A stretch of 64,000 nt of DNA, from the NCBI RefSeq assembly GCF_958450345.1, contig NC_088780.1, forward strand, positions 44,694,033 through 44,758,032. The letters are read 5' to 3'. Of the stretch, positions 10,531 through 21,617 are shown piece after piece. Numbering within the stretch: position 1 is the first letter of the stretch; the number at the start of each line of letters is the position of its first letter. The notes under the pieces are model-generated. The model was given only the letters and a program-made list of their open reading frames with translations, did no database searches and was not told where the DNA came from. The stretch comes from Calliphora vicina. Lineage: Eukaryota > Arthropoda > Insecta > Diptera > Calliphoridae. The position numbers were made by a program, and so were the translations under genes.

Positions 10531-12380
10531 TGCCGCTCATGGTGAATGGAAATAAAAACAAACAGAAGATTTGCAAAATCTGCATCTTTTTGTAAGGAAA
10601 ATCCTAAAAGAAAATATATATGAACTAATTCGCTACACATCATAAACCTAATATTTAGGATGAACATTGAATAGTAAACTCAAGTGTTAATTAAATTATA
10701 CACCCAAAAAAGCAAGTATGTGTTAATTTTGGTAACAATATGATACAACATCTGCAACATATCAAATAAAATCAAATATCAAACACATCATCATTGATAT
10801 TTGAGGACTCTATCAAATGAATATTATTTTTAAATTTATATCTAACTGATACTGTCTATATATTTTTATAGCTGTCACGCATTTATAAACACTTCATACC
10901 TTAACATGAGCTAAACAATTTTAGGTTATGTTTATTTCTTTCCAAACAGTCATGATGATCAAGACTTTTTTGCGATTCTTAAGAATTTGTATGATTTTCT
11001 GTAACAAAAACATTGAAATGTTTACAAATTTTTATCACATTTATGCAAGATTTGTTTCTTATTCGGTTTAAATAGAAAAAACCACACACCTGGACATTGT
11101 ACGAAAATTTGAAAGAGATTTTATTTGAAAAACTACTGAAAAAAGCACCCCTTTTCTGTGCATGTCTGCGTCTTGAATTTTGCGTTCAAAAGAAAGGCAC
11201 CCAAAAAGGAAGACACGATTTTTTGTAGATGTTTTGTTGGGTTTGTTCGAAAATGACCAGTAGTGACCTTAGATGACCTTAAGATGTTTGAAATGATGTT
11301 GTGTTTATGGATTTTGCATTTGCATACAGTTTCAAAGCGAATCGAGCGTCTTGTATGGCTACGAGTGTATCTGTGAGAATGTATGCAGATGTGTATTTTA
11401 TAATTTCAGTTTTTACATTATATCTTTTTTTTTTGATAAAAAGCCGCTTTAATTTAAATTCGTTAGAAGTACAAACAAAAAAGGTTTGTTTTTGGCAGTT
11501 TTTATAATAAAAATTAGGGCAAAACTTGTAAGATTTTTGGGTAGTTTCAATAAGAAAAAATAACAAAAATTAATTACAATTTATGTGTATTTTGAAAAAT
11601 CAAAATGAAAATCAAAATGAATCCGGTTTATAATTTCAAAGAAAGAATTTTTATTCCAGAATAGTTTTAAAAAAATATCCGTTAGATTTATTTGTCCTTC
11701 ATTTAATTAAAACGGAAGTATAAATGATACTTTACACTTGAAAATAAAACCATTTTCTAAAGTCTTCGTTTCCCTTTAGTCAATGAACCATTTGATTTTG
11801 TTTTACTAATTTCATTATATTCTTAATTATATGATCTTTTTATATAGTTTTTGCACAGAAATTTTATCTTTAAGATTTAATAATAAATATGATTGACATT
11901 TTTTCTTACACTTCTCTTACATATCAATCACAATTTTGTTTCTTTGTACTATATAATGCCTACAATTAAAATGCGTTAATTGTTTGTGAAAACTTTAACC
12001 TCAGGGGTAGTTTTGCTATCAATCTGTGTAAAAATGTTTCTAAAAATATGGATGCTGTATATTCTTTTTGGAAAAAGTCGTTATTTTTTTTATTAATTAA
12101 CCCCTGATAATTTTGAAAAGATTTTGTTTGCTTTAAAGTCGAAGTTCATGTACAACAATTGTTTAGAGCATTTATCATAAAAGAGTTGACCGTTGCATTT
12201 GTAAATGGATGCTGTTTGACCACTGTGTCATCTTTGAATGTCAGAGGTTTGCTAAAGGGTTGTATGAAAATTGTATTTAAGTGTCAGTTTTTAGAGAATA
12301 TTTTGTTTTGTTTGAAATTTAAAAGATTTGACCGAAGAAGATTTGATATCTTGCTTGTTGCATCTTTAATACATATTTAA
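10531..12380. other. AT-rich stretch, nothing recognised
   Basis: Reading frames of 73 to 95 codons exist on both strands (11279-11566 minus, 11301-11507 plus, 12159-12380 plus). They overlap each other or are AT-biased, and show no motif that I recognise. No shared repeat was noticed. Confidence 0.5.
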
Positions 12381-12545
12381 AAATTAATATGTGTATGTTT
12401 GTTTATATGTATGTATGTCTATTTGAATTCTATAGACTGCTAAACGGCTGGGCCGATTTCCTTGAAATTTTCATCTGGAAGGATACAAAGTTAATAGTAT
12501 TTAGCAAATATCTTGCGAACTGTAATAAGAAGTGAGATCGAAAAA
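12381..12545 (+). repeat. Transposon-end-like segment with TATG repeat
   Basis: A (TATG)n tract is followed by 'ctgctaaacggctgggccg' and 'ccttgaaattttcatctgg'. The same theme (TGTATGTATG, then '...ccgattttgatgaaatttt') opens the Helitron at 46.41 kb, so this may be an eroded 5' end of a related element. No Helitron TC start is preserved. Confidence 0.35.
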
Positions 12546-12667
12546 ACCTTAACAAACGTTGTTACTTAAAACTTTTAACCTAAGTATTTGATTTTTTATA
12601 ACAGTTGTTATGTTTAATGTCAATTATGATCAGTTTTTGTTAATCTGATTGAAATGTACGTACTAAG

Positions 12668-13072
12668 ATTATTAAATATTTTCAACAAAACCCAACTTGG
12701 TCCTACAAAAAATTGGCCAAACAATCAAAGGTCTGCCGTCAAACTGTTTTCAATATTATTAAACAGTATCAATAAATAGAAAACATTTTCAAAAGAGCTC
12801 CCAACATATCCGGTAGGAAAGCAGCCCGGTTAGCTCAATATTCGGACTATTTGATACGAAAAGATAAAGCCAATGCAGGTTTAAAAACATACGAGGCTCA
12901 AAAAGTTTCTGATTGGAACGCTGCTAAAAGTTTAGAGGCCAAAGACTGAGCACGGAAATTGAAATCAAGTTTTACCAAAAAATATACCTGCTTTATAGTG
13001 GATGACGATACGTATGTCCTGGCAATTTTTTCGCAGCTTCCGGGTCAATATGTTTATGTTGCTGATGCTTGA
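12668..13072 (+). pseudogene. Dead Tc1/mariner transposase, N-terminal half
   Basis: One frame runs for 135 codons with three in-frame stops (12773, 12947, 13070) and no frameshift. It starts in the helix-turn-helix region (NPTWSYKKLAKQSKV, then RQTVFNIIKQY), continues through GRKAARLAQYSDYLIRK and KANAGLKTYEAQKVSDWNA, and reaches the first catalytic aspartate region (FIVDDDTYVLAIFSQLPGQ). This order and wording match insect Tc1/mariner-type DDE transposases. The second half, with the DN and final D/E motifs, is absent after 13075, where unrelated DNA begins. No terminal repeats were found. The family name is uncertain but the transposase identity is solid. Confidence 0.8.
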
Positions 13073-13177
13073 CGGAAATTGTTGTAGTTGTAGTTCTCGA
13101 AACTTTGCGTGATTTATGCGTGTACCGTTTTATGTTTGAAGTCGTTGGGAAATGTTGCAGACTTATTTTCAGGGTGA

Positions 13178-13563
13178 GTGCTGTATTGCCCAAACTGTAA
13201 ACAAATTTCTGTAAAAAATGTTCGTGAGACTGGCTTATTAGTAGACAATAGTCATGGTCCCCGTCGTCATACAGTGCATACCGACCAGAATATGGCTGCA
13301 GTAACCGAAAGTGTCCAACTTAATCCAAGCAATTTCGGGCAACGGCGAACTATACAGAGCGAACGATACGGACTTTTTATGGGCTGAAATGGAAGATATG
13401 AACTGGAATAATCGTTGATTTCAGCAGGATGGCATACCAAGTCACACAGCTTATCAAACCATCGATATTTTGCGCATTAAGTTACGTAAGCGTGTACGGC
13501 TCATTATTGGCAATATCAATTGAACGCCTCGGGACTGCAATTTTAACACTTTAGACTTTTTCT
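13178..13563 (+). pseudogene. Second, unrelated dead mariner-like transposase
   Basis: A first frame reads RETGLLVDNSHGPRRHTVHT then DQNMAAVTESVQLNP, the linker and second helix-turn-helix region of another mariner-like family. After an internal deletion a shifted frame reads TDFLWAEMEDMNWNNR*, FQQDGIPSHTAYQTIDILR, then TPRDCNFNTLDFFL. The QQDG...SHTA block holds the second catalytic aspartate and NFNTLDFFL the third-residue region (usually CDLTPLDFFLW). Most of the central domain is missing. It lies about 100 bp after a different dead transposase, which suggests serial insertion into the same site region. No terminal repeats seen. Confidence 0.75.
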
Positions 13564-13567
13564 TTTT

Positions 13568-14016
13568 ATGATAATTGTAATCGCTGATAATATCCTGAAA
13601 TATATCCAACAATACCGATATATAAAACTACTGAACAGGACCTGTACAAAGTAGTATAAACCTCTAGGTACGAGTGGTACACATCACATTTTACAAATTA
13701 CTAAAAATTATAAATATTATTTATGTTCTTTAGTTTCCAAATTATTTATTTCGATTACCAGCACTTCCTGCCTCCTCCCACATATTTCATTAACATACAA
13801 AAATATGACGCAGATTGTAATTTGAAAAGCTTAAAAATAGTTTGTTTATGTTTTTATACACAGTTTCTCTTCCAGCCAGTTTGATTGAGTCTTCAAAAGC
13901 ATATGCCAGTCAATACTGTTTTGAAACAACACAAACTCTTCCCAAATCAGCTAAAGTTTATTCTACTAAAGGATTAACATCTTTATATTGACATTTAGAC
14001 ATTTTACTACTGTAAG
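13568..14016. other. No feature recognised
   Basis: AT-rich DNA between the dead transposases and the next DINE-like element. No frame or repeat I can name. Confidence 0.5.
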
Positions 14017-14340
14017 TAATTATATCCTACACTAACATAGTGGAGAGGGTATATTGCGTTAGTGCAGATGTTTGTAATGCCCAATAAAATTAGCCCAACA
14101 CTCACCTTAAAGTTTACCGATCGACTTACTTAACGATGTCCGTCTGGCTGGCTGTCCATTTAAGCCTTGTGCTCAAAGTACAGGTCACTATTTTAAAGAT
14201 ATTTCGAAAAAAATGATGAATTTTTCCGGCCTAAGGATGAAGACTATTGAAACTATTTGAAATCGGTTTATTATTTCACCTAGCACAACAATTCACAAGA
14301 TCAATACAACCCCATCTTTTTTAATGGTGGGTATAGTGTG
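14017..14340 (+). mobile_element. DINE-1/mini-me-like element, 3'-truncated
   Basis: Starts 'atatcctacactaacatagtgg' in place of the usual TATACCCTACACCACCATAG, then follows the same order as the 36.06-kb copy: 'gtgcagatgtttgtaa', 'accgatcgactta', 'acgatgtccgtctggctggc', 'aagatatttcga'. The GTCC/GGCT core is reduced to single units. It ends near 14340 ('ggtgggtatagtgtg'). Confidence 0.75.
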
Positions 14341-17186
14341 TGAGATATTATCCAAATTTTTTATTAGTCGATGTCATTATGTATGGAATATAACGTTATG
14401 ACAAGGGCTGAATTTAAACGGTGACATGGGTTATATTGGCTTTGAGTTTCTAGCTTATTCGCATGGACCGGAGTCTTAAGAAAACCCCATAAGATATAGT
14501 CTAACGGAGTTTAATCGCACAATAACGGTGGCCAGTTCACATCACCTTCACGTGTAAAATGGACATTCATATTGCTCCTACAAAATGTCCATGTGTGGCA
14601 CGTAGCGCCGTCTTATTGAAACCTCATGTCGTTGGTGTCCATATCATCCAATTCAGGGCAACCATCGACCAGCCAGACCAAAATCCACACAAACAGTGAA
14701 TTTTTCGGATGCTGGATTGATCGTCCCAAATTCGACTATTGTGTTTATCTGAATATTGTTTCTGTTGAAAATTATGGTGAGTTTCCAACTGCTTCAGGGC
14801 TCATTTTGTTAACACAAACTGAAAAAATACGATAGATTTAGCTTGCAACATCAACTGTCAAAATTCGGCAGTCTCTATTGGATGACCGACTATACTTTAT
14901 TACTTGTTTGGTATGTAGATAGTCGTTTAAGAACTCAATAAGAAATTACCAAGTGGTATGGTAAGGATTCAATGAGGAAAAATCTGTAGTATGGCATTTA
15001 TGTAAATAAACAAAAGTATTTAAGTAATACAAACAATATATAAAATACTTCAAGCAATAAAATCAGTTAAAAATATAATTTTTCATCATCTAAAAATAAC
15101 TTCTAAAATCCCTAACTAATTAATCCTTTAATTTATATAAACACAACTTTTTAATGATACTTGAGAAATAATTTTTTAGCAATAAAAATTTACATTTCTC
15201 TGTAATAAAATTATCCTTTTTCTACTGTTTGCTTCTTTAAGATATTAATTAATACAACGCCGGTGTATTTTATGACCTAAATACAATACTTGCCGCCACA
15301 TACAAAATCAAATAAATGAAATGTGGTCTTAATTATACCACAACAACACAGGAACGACAAAAGTAATTTAAGAAAAACAAATTGTTTTATAATGTTACAT
15401 TTAAATCATAATAAAAAAAATAAAAATGAAAACACAGAAATCCTTAAACGGGATACATTAAAAGGATGCTGAAATTTAAACCTTTCAGGCAGTTTTTTGA
15501 AAGAAATTTCAAAAGAGTAACCCAAAGAAGGGGTGATATTCGAAAATGTAGTTGAGGTTTTTTTCTGTTTTGTTGATGGAAATGAAACTGTAGCATTTTT
15601 ATGTGTAGCATGTATCACTTTCAAATTTTGTTGACAATTATTTAACATTTGTTTCTAAGATTTAAAAAAAGGATAAGAAATGTAAAAGGAGTCGTCGTGC
15701 ACACAGAGTTATTGTGCTGTAGTATCAAATTACTTTAGTAACAAAATGTATGAGATTGCAATCTTTTGCTTTGGTATTGATAATAATGTGGTTTATTTGT
15801 TTTTTTTTTTGGTTATTTTTTTATGGCAAATGTCAAAAAGTTTGGCTGTTATTGTTATTGCTAATAATGTAATGTCAATTAGTGGTTTTTGAAAGGGACG
15901 ATTTATTTATATGAGAGTTATACCAGTAAAGGATGCTGTAAGGGTTAGATTTTTGTGAAACAGCAAATTCAAACAAATTCGCGTGCCACTGATGTTTGAT
16001 AAGAAGTTTCACAGAAACTATCAAGATTCAGTTCATTAGATATGATGTCAGAAATTTAGCTACTTGAGGTTCATAGTTATATTTTTGGTTACTCGCTTAA
16101 AAAGTATTGTATTTCATTTTATGGTTTAAAAAGTTATGTTATATTATTTAAGTTTCCATTTTTAATTTTATAAATTTTAACGGTGGAGTATCGAACATAT
16201 AATGCCTCTACTTGTGGCTATGATAACCAAGTTCTAAGATATCAGTGAATGTAGTACGGATATCGAATTAATGAAAAAAACTCTTATAAGTTTCAAAATA
16301 TATTTTTAAATTTTCAACTTTTAAATGACCATAACCTAAGATTTTGGATTCACAGATATTTGTTCTATGGTCCACCGCTTTATTTCACAAATTTTTTCAT
16401 TTCGAAACCCAAAATACAAGATTTTCCTTCATAAAGATCAGCCCATATCTACTAATAGCTAATAAATATCGATTTCGAACCAAAATTTTACACATATAAG
16501 TTATAAAGGGTCTTCCAATAGTAACTTCTGAAATACTTCAGTTGATAGCAGCCTTACTGTTGAAACTACATCTGTCGAATGGTCTGCCATTTATTCAGTT
16601 CGAAAACATGTGCAAATAATAAAATTGTTTTATCAAAATGGGAACCCATTTCTAAATGATTGATTTTTTTAATCATTCGAAATTTTCATGAGATGATTTG
16701 TAAAGAAAAAAAATTAAAAAATTAGGAAATTTTGAGTTTTTAATGTATTATTTGGAGAAATTTGAAAAACTAACAGTAGTAAATAGCTATCGAGCGATAC
16801 CGTTGCGGTCAGCTTGTTTAATATAAATTACACATCTTCCTAGCACAATGACCACTAAAATGGAAACATCTTCAACTTTAATTCAAAATGTTTCAAAACA
16901 CAAATTTCTATTTTTTGTAAAAAAGAATTGAAATTTCTTGATATCGTTTTAAAATGTTTTTTAGATATTCTTTTAGCTAAAAAATAAAAATTACCAAAAT
17001 TAATCTTAAAATCTTTTATATTGCACCAGGGACAAAGACTATTGAATTTGGTTATCATCGGTCCATTATTTCTACTCGTACACTGAAACTAATTAATTTT
17101 TTTATTTAAAATTATTTTTTTAGTATTATTATTATTAATATTTATTCAATGCAAATTTAATTTACAAAAAATATAAAGAAAAAAGA
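14341..17186. other. AT-rich stretch with only repeat scraps
   Basis: No gene recognised. Frames of 67 to 80 codons (14626-14835 plus, 15406-15648 minus, 16855-17058 minus) lack motifs. Scraps of interspersed repeat are visible: 16360-16520 (DINE-like wording) and 17037-17085 ('atcatcggtccattatttctac'). A segment at 16505-16620 ('gggtcttccaatag' to 'tggtctgccatttattcag') has the look of an untranslated end of a mariner-type element but could not be verified. Confidence 0.45.
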
Positions 17187-17345
17187 CTAGCTACCAGGGC
17201 CTTCGCCTTTATTTAATTTTTTTTTTTAGTAAAAAATAAATTTTTTTTTTTGACAAATATTTGTTTACAAAAAATAAATTTTTGGTGAAAAATATTTTTT
17301 TTTTAGAAAAATCAATTTTTTTATGAAATATCCATACAGTATGGA
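17187..17345 (-). mobile_element. Possible Helitron 3' terminus
   Basis: Read on the minus strand the sequence ends GGCGAAGGCC (a GGC/GCC mini-hairpin), then CTGGTAGCTAG followed by T. A hairpin about 10 nt before a CTAG end, with T as the next base, is the Helitron 3'-end signature. Upstream on that strand is low-complexity A/T only and no TC-type 5' end was located, so this is either truncated or a chance match. Confidence 0.3.
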
Positions 17346-17465
17346 TGCTGTATGAACGTAACAGATGCCAATGTATGAACGTGTATAACGTCAGACAAAC
17401 TAGTTGAATGTTTGTTTAACAATGTTTACTTAACCCTTTTTCGATAACAATAATAAACTTACAAA

Positions 17466-17855
17466 ATGAAAACAAAACATATTTTAACCCTTTTTGCCCA
17501 AAAGTACTTTGAAGTACACTATCATCTTTGGAGTAATATATTTTTTTGCCTATTGGCAAAACCGCTTACCCAGAATAACGGTGAATTATCATATGTTCTC
17601 ATTGTGGTGTTTATTTATGTTGTAATGATAAAAATACTGTTTCGTAAAATACCAAATAGAAATAGGAATAGACTTGTAATAGAAAGTGTTATAACAGTTA
17701 CAAAACTAATCAATATATTAATAAAATTTAAACAAAAATTGATGAGTTTTTTTATCTTTTGGCTGAAGCTGACCCAACGGTACCAGGTCCTTTTCGGATA
17801 CTTGCAAGCCCCTTTCGGTTCCTTGCAGGTCCTCCATAAAGTTAAAATTTTGTAA
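17466..17855 (+). other. 129-codon open frame of doubtful reality
   Basis: This is the longest open frame here that is not explained by a transposon. It is rich in I, F, L and K, with a hydrophobic stretch at residues about 43-58 (YVLIVVFIYVVMIKIL). No domain, signal peptide or intron signal supports it, and the composition is what AT-rich noise gives. A 71-codon frame lies on the opposite strand over its 3' part. I regard it as probably non-coding. Confidence 0.12.
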
Positions 17856-17990
17856 ATAACTTCCTGAAGTCCGTATTTTCAATATTTCATACAAAAAATA
17901 AAACTTTTTCAACGATTTAAAGCCTTCGTCCACAAGGAGTTAAGCTTACTTTAAACAATCATAAATGCTAGAAACAACGAAACAGCTCAA

Positions 17991-18060
17991 GCATTGAATC
18001 AGTGCTCGAGCAATTGACAAAAACAACAATACACCAAAGTGAAACATATATAACAAATGG
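17991..18060 (+). repeat. 70-bp direct repeat, left copy
   Basis: Bases 17991-18060 (GCATTGAATCAGTGCTCGAG to TATAACAAATGG) are identical over all 70 bases to 18523-18592. The pair flanks the dispersed element at 18059-18519. The single bases outside the 70 bp differ (A before copy 1, T before copy 2). Confidence 0.95.
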
Positions 18061-18519
18061 AAATTATTTTAGGGTTTTTTATTCGTCAATAGTTTATTAC
18101 GACAAATATTCAGAATAAATGGAAATATATATAAGAATTATGACTTATTTTTTGAGATATATGACAATATTATAACTCAACGAAAATGTACGGTTAACTC
18201 GTTCCGAATTTTACTGATGAAGAAGCATTTCATTTATAGTGCAGAAAACATCGATTATTTGTGGTAACTGATATCCCAGTTAAAAAAAAACATTTTTTGA
18301 CCTTTTGTGAAATTTGGGCGCCTCAATTTTTTTTCTAATGCCAAAAACTATTGAAAAATCGATGGAACAATATTATTTTAGATTTTTACTTTTTGATCGT
18401 CCATACAATTCGACTAAGCCTAATATACATAGTTATTTTCGAATATCAAGGGACGTGCCCCTCTCGTAAAAAGTAAATATTTATTATCGAATATCTGGAC
18501 AATTATAATAGTGAGATTC
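18059..18519 (+). mobile_element. Dispersed element flanked by 70-bp repeats
   Basis: Starts GGAAATTATTTTAGGG and ends AATAGTGAGATTC, the same two ends as the longer copy at 21618-22263. Compared with that copy it lacks two internal blocks (about 21850-21890, and the part after 'acatagttattttcgaatatcaag' up to 'ggacgtgcccctct'). It carries the 'aatttgggcgcctc' and 'atgccaaaaactattga' blocks found also at 20.2 and 54.0 kb. No frame of note, no inverted ends, no poly(A). Its class is unknown. Confidence 0.75.
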
Positions 18520-18522
18520 AGT

Positions 18523-18592
18523 GCATTGAATCAGTGCTCGAGCAATTGACAAAAACAACAATACACCAAAGTGAAACATATATAACAAATGG
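18523..18592 (+). repeat. 70-bp direct repeat, right copy
   Basis: Identical to 17991-18060. Three bases (AGT) separate it from the right end of the inserted element. See the left copy. Confidence 0.95.
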
Positions 18593-19181
18593 TACATGTA
18601 AAAATGAGAAGCGCATAGTAAGCTGTATTTGACTTTAATAACACAGTTGAGTATTTTTTACAAGGTGTGTGATTTGCATGTATTATTTTAAAGTATAATT
18701 AAGAATTCCATATAATATTTTATACATCAATGGAAAGGTAATGAAATTTAGTTCTCAAAACTATTAATATTTATGCTATTTCTTAATAATTTATAGATAA
18801 CAATTAATAAAATGTAGAATAAATATTTTTGAGAGAAATAACTACAGGCAAATCCCGGTATAACGAATCTCACTTTAACGAAAATCTGATTTAACATTGA
18901 CTACCTTATATAACGAACGTTTCAAAAATTGTATGCTCGATATAACGAATGATGAGAAAAAACAAACAAAATCAAACAAACGACCACATTTTTAAAATTG
19001 ACAACCTAATACAGCGAATATTTCGAAAATTGTACGCTCAATAGAATAGAAAGTATAAATAACAAAAGTAGTAAAGAATGTGAAAATAAGAAAATAAGAC
19101 GTTACAGTACCGTTTTCAATGGTTACTCTCTTTATTAATAGGTGCTGCCATTTTTTCTATAGTGATTTTAATTGCTTGTTT

Positions 19182-19311
19182 TCACAATATCAAATGAAAG
19201 ATTTTGTTCGCATTCTAAGCGAAAGAAAACTGAAAAAACTGAAGTTAGGGAATCCAAAATCAGCTTTCTTTCGCTTAGAATGGGAACGAAATCTTTCATT
19301 CGATATTGTGA
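19182..19311. repeat. Internal 47-bp inverted duplication
   Basis: Bases 19182-19228 (TCACAATATCAAATGAAAG...) and 19265-19311 are inverted copies, 44 of 47 matching, with a 36-bp spacer. It lies just before the surviving start of the Tigger transposase and is not part of a normal element. Confidence 0.9.
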
Positions 19312-19339
19312 AACAGGCTATAATTCACGTGAATTAAGT

Positions 19340-19399
19340 ATGAGAAACCGTAGAAGAATTTCATTGAAAGAAAAACTAAAAATTTGGATGAATGAATGA
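19340..19399 (+). pseudogene. Tigger transposase N-terminus, 19 codons
   Basis: Reads MRNRRRISLKEKLKIWMNE and stops. It fits the first residues of pogo/Tigger transposases, where a basic start leads into the SLKEK.. helix of the centromere-protein-B-like DNA-binding domain. The rest of that domain is gone and the next 100 bp are non-coding. Confidence 0.5.
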
Positions 19400-19501
19400 A
19401 ATATGGAATAACAAAATTATCAACATGTATTTTGAAAAAAATAAAAACAAACATTTTATCGTGACTAAGTGTTTCCTGTAAATTATCTTTACATAAATTA
19501 A

Positions 19502-19690
19502 GTGGAATCATTTTCAGAATCGAAATCCCTTACAATGAAGGCTTTATTAATCATAGATAATGCACCAAGCCATCCTCCAGAAGAACAATTAGTAAAAACT
19601 ACTAAAAATATACAAATTTGGACGATATTCATGCCTCCTAATGTCACACCGCTCATCCAACCTAGGGATCAAAACGACATACGTATATAG
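19502..19690 (+). pseudogene. Tigger transposase DDE fragment
   Basis: The frame carries LTMKALLIIDNAPSHPPEEQ and then TIFMPPNVTPLIQPRDQNDI. DNAPSHP holds the second catalytic aspartate and PPNVTPLIQPRDQ the third-residue block (PPNTTSLIQPMDQ in typical members) of pogo/Tigger/jerky transposases. The N-terminal domain, the first aspartate and the tail are missing. Element ends are 650 bp upstream and 120 bp downstream. It is a dead gene. Confidence 0.85.
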
Positions 19691-19811
19691 AAAATACAAT
19701 ATAGAAAAAGTTGTCCAAAATTAATAAAAAAAACATCTCGATATAACGAATTTTTCAATTTAACGAATGGGCCTGACAACATATCGTTCGTTATACCGGG
19801 ATTTGCCTGTA

Positions 19812-20227
19812 TTTCGATATCGGAAATATTACCATTTTATAGGTAATTGTTTAGTTTCGACTTTCAATATATCATATAGCAACCGTTATTCACGTTAAGT
19901 GAATAAGTTAAGTTTAATTGTAGAACTTTCTAAAATAACCTTCATTTATGTAAATGTAATATTTTGCAGAAAAAACTATTTTTCAAATTTAATCCTTACA
20001 AAACTTGTTAGGACAGCTTGAAAAGTTATTTGAGAGAAATATTTATTCCTATGTCCGAAATATATTAATTTAATAATTTTTTACGAAAGAACGAATCGGA
20101 ATATGGATTCCATTTCCATGAGAATGGTATCCACGACTGTGAAAAAAACCCTTGAAACTATTTTCTCAATGATTTGAATAGGACAAAACACATTTTAATA
20201 TGTGAAGGTATTTAGAAAAAGTTAAAA
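19812..20227. other. No feature recognised
   Basis: AT-rich; no frame or repeat I can name. Confidence 0.5.
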
Positions 20228-20400
20228 TTTGGGCGCCTCGAAAATAATTTCTTTGATATGTCGTAGTGGAACATTTTTTTCTTCATGCCAAAAGCTATCG
20301 ACCCACTCTAACCTCCATACATTGGTTTTATCGGACCAAAATTTTAAGCAATATATATATATTTTATATAATGTTTTGGAGATCCCCCCACTATGGATTA
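20228..20400 (+). repeat. Fragment of the 'GGGCGCCTC ... AAAGCTATCGA' family
   Basis: Contains 'aaatttgggcgcctcg', 'tgatatgtcgtagtgga' and 'catgccaaaagctatcga'. The same blocks occur in reverse at 53.99-54.12 kb (with the 'ttccactacgacatatca' block) and forward at 18.3 and 21.9 kb. Boundaries are unclear and it is non-coding. Confidence 0.6.
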
Positions 20401-21617
20401 TTATTGTGAAATAGTAAATAATTTAACTAATAATATGAAATCCATATAGTTTTAGTTTTTAATGTACAGTCACAGATATTCAGTCATTAAATTTGACTTA
20501 CTTGTTCTCATATATTTCTTTAAGGTTTTTTTTAAATTAGTGTCGTAGAAAATTTGATACGTAGCAAACATTTATGTTTTCAGATAATTTTTAAAATCAT
20601 AAAAACAATAAATTATATTGTTTTCTGTATATTTAAATTCTAAAGGAACACATTATTTAATATTTTTTTATTATTTAAATTCTGTTTGGTTTTTTGACAA
20701 TGAGATAAGAATTTTTTTGATTTTTTGTATAGAAAGTTTTCACTGTTATCAGTTTCATATATTTTTATGTCTTTATTGTTTCAAACCAAATGGCTCATAA
20801 ACAAATCATTAAACAAAATAATATGTATGTATTGCTTATGGATTTCTATTGTCTAATAAATGAAGAGATAATCTAAATATTTGTCGCAACTAAATATATT
20901 ATCAGTAAATAAAACACTTGCATCAGTTCATACATAAACAAAAAGACATTTTAAGAAGTGTCCTAGAAAATATCTCTCACATTCACTAAAAAGTAGATTA
21001 TTTCAAATAAATAAATGTACAAAAGAAAAATTCCTGCAAATTCTCACAATTCATGTCACTACATGGGTGCCTGAAAAACTACAACTTTCTCACACAAGTG
21101 CTTTAATTTATTTTCAAATACAAACCCCATAAACACTTAAACCCTTTAAATGAAAACCCCGTCATATTTCACACAAAATTAATATTTATTTTATTTAACA
21201 AACTTGTCAATACATTACACATATAAATATCAATTACCACAAATAATATCGATATTAATAATTATCCCTGTAAGTATTAATTTGGTCAATTTCATATTGG
21301 AAATGAACATAAAAAACAAATAAAATCAAAAAATCCAATAAAACAACCCTTCGGTTTAGGAAACCTTTTATTACGTATTTCTATAGCGGATGTTGTAATT
21401 TGGTTGTTATTTTTACCCCTTCAATGTGAAACTTAGTAACGCTGTATTAATATCGTATTACTTGAGTGTTACAAAATTGCACGTACGAAGTAGAAGTCGG
21501 AATCAATCACGCTAAATAAATATTACGTTTAACAGTTAAGAGGGATAATCAATAAAATTCAACAGGGATAATTGTCAATTGCCTGGTTCGAAGAATGAAA
21601 TTTTTGTAAAAGGGAAA
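20401..21617. other. AT-rich stretch, nothing recognised
   Basis: A 60-codon I/F-rich frame at 20618-20800 has no motif. No shared repeat noticed. Confidence 0.5.

Larger units (their letters stand above)
18845..19809 (+). mobile_element. pogo/Tigger-type DNA transposon, internally deleted
   Basis: The element begins CAGGCAAATCCCGGTATAAC and ends with the reverse complement GTTATACCGGGATTTGCCTG, flanked on both sides by TA (18843-18844 and 19810-19811). 'tataacgaa' motifs recur inside both ends. TA duplication plus this terminal wording is characteristic of Tigger/pogo elements of the Tc1/mariner superfamily. At 965 bp it is shorter than autonomous members (about 2-3 kb). Two pieces of transposase remain on the plus strand. 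A 47-bp inverted duplication at 19182-19311 is an additional rearrangement. Confidence 0.9.

Noticed and set aside
11279..11566. 95-codon minus-strand frame
   Set aside because: It overlaps a 68-codon frame on the other strand and has no motif; AT-rich chance frame.
17466..17855. 129-codon open frame with a hydrophobic stretch as a possible membrane protein gene
   Set aside because: The composition is that of AT-rich noise, there is no domain, splice or start context, and an antisense frame overlaps it. Kept only as a doubtful entry.
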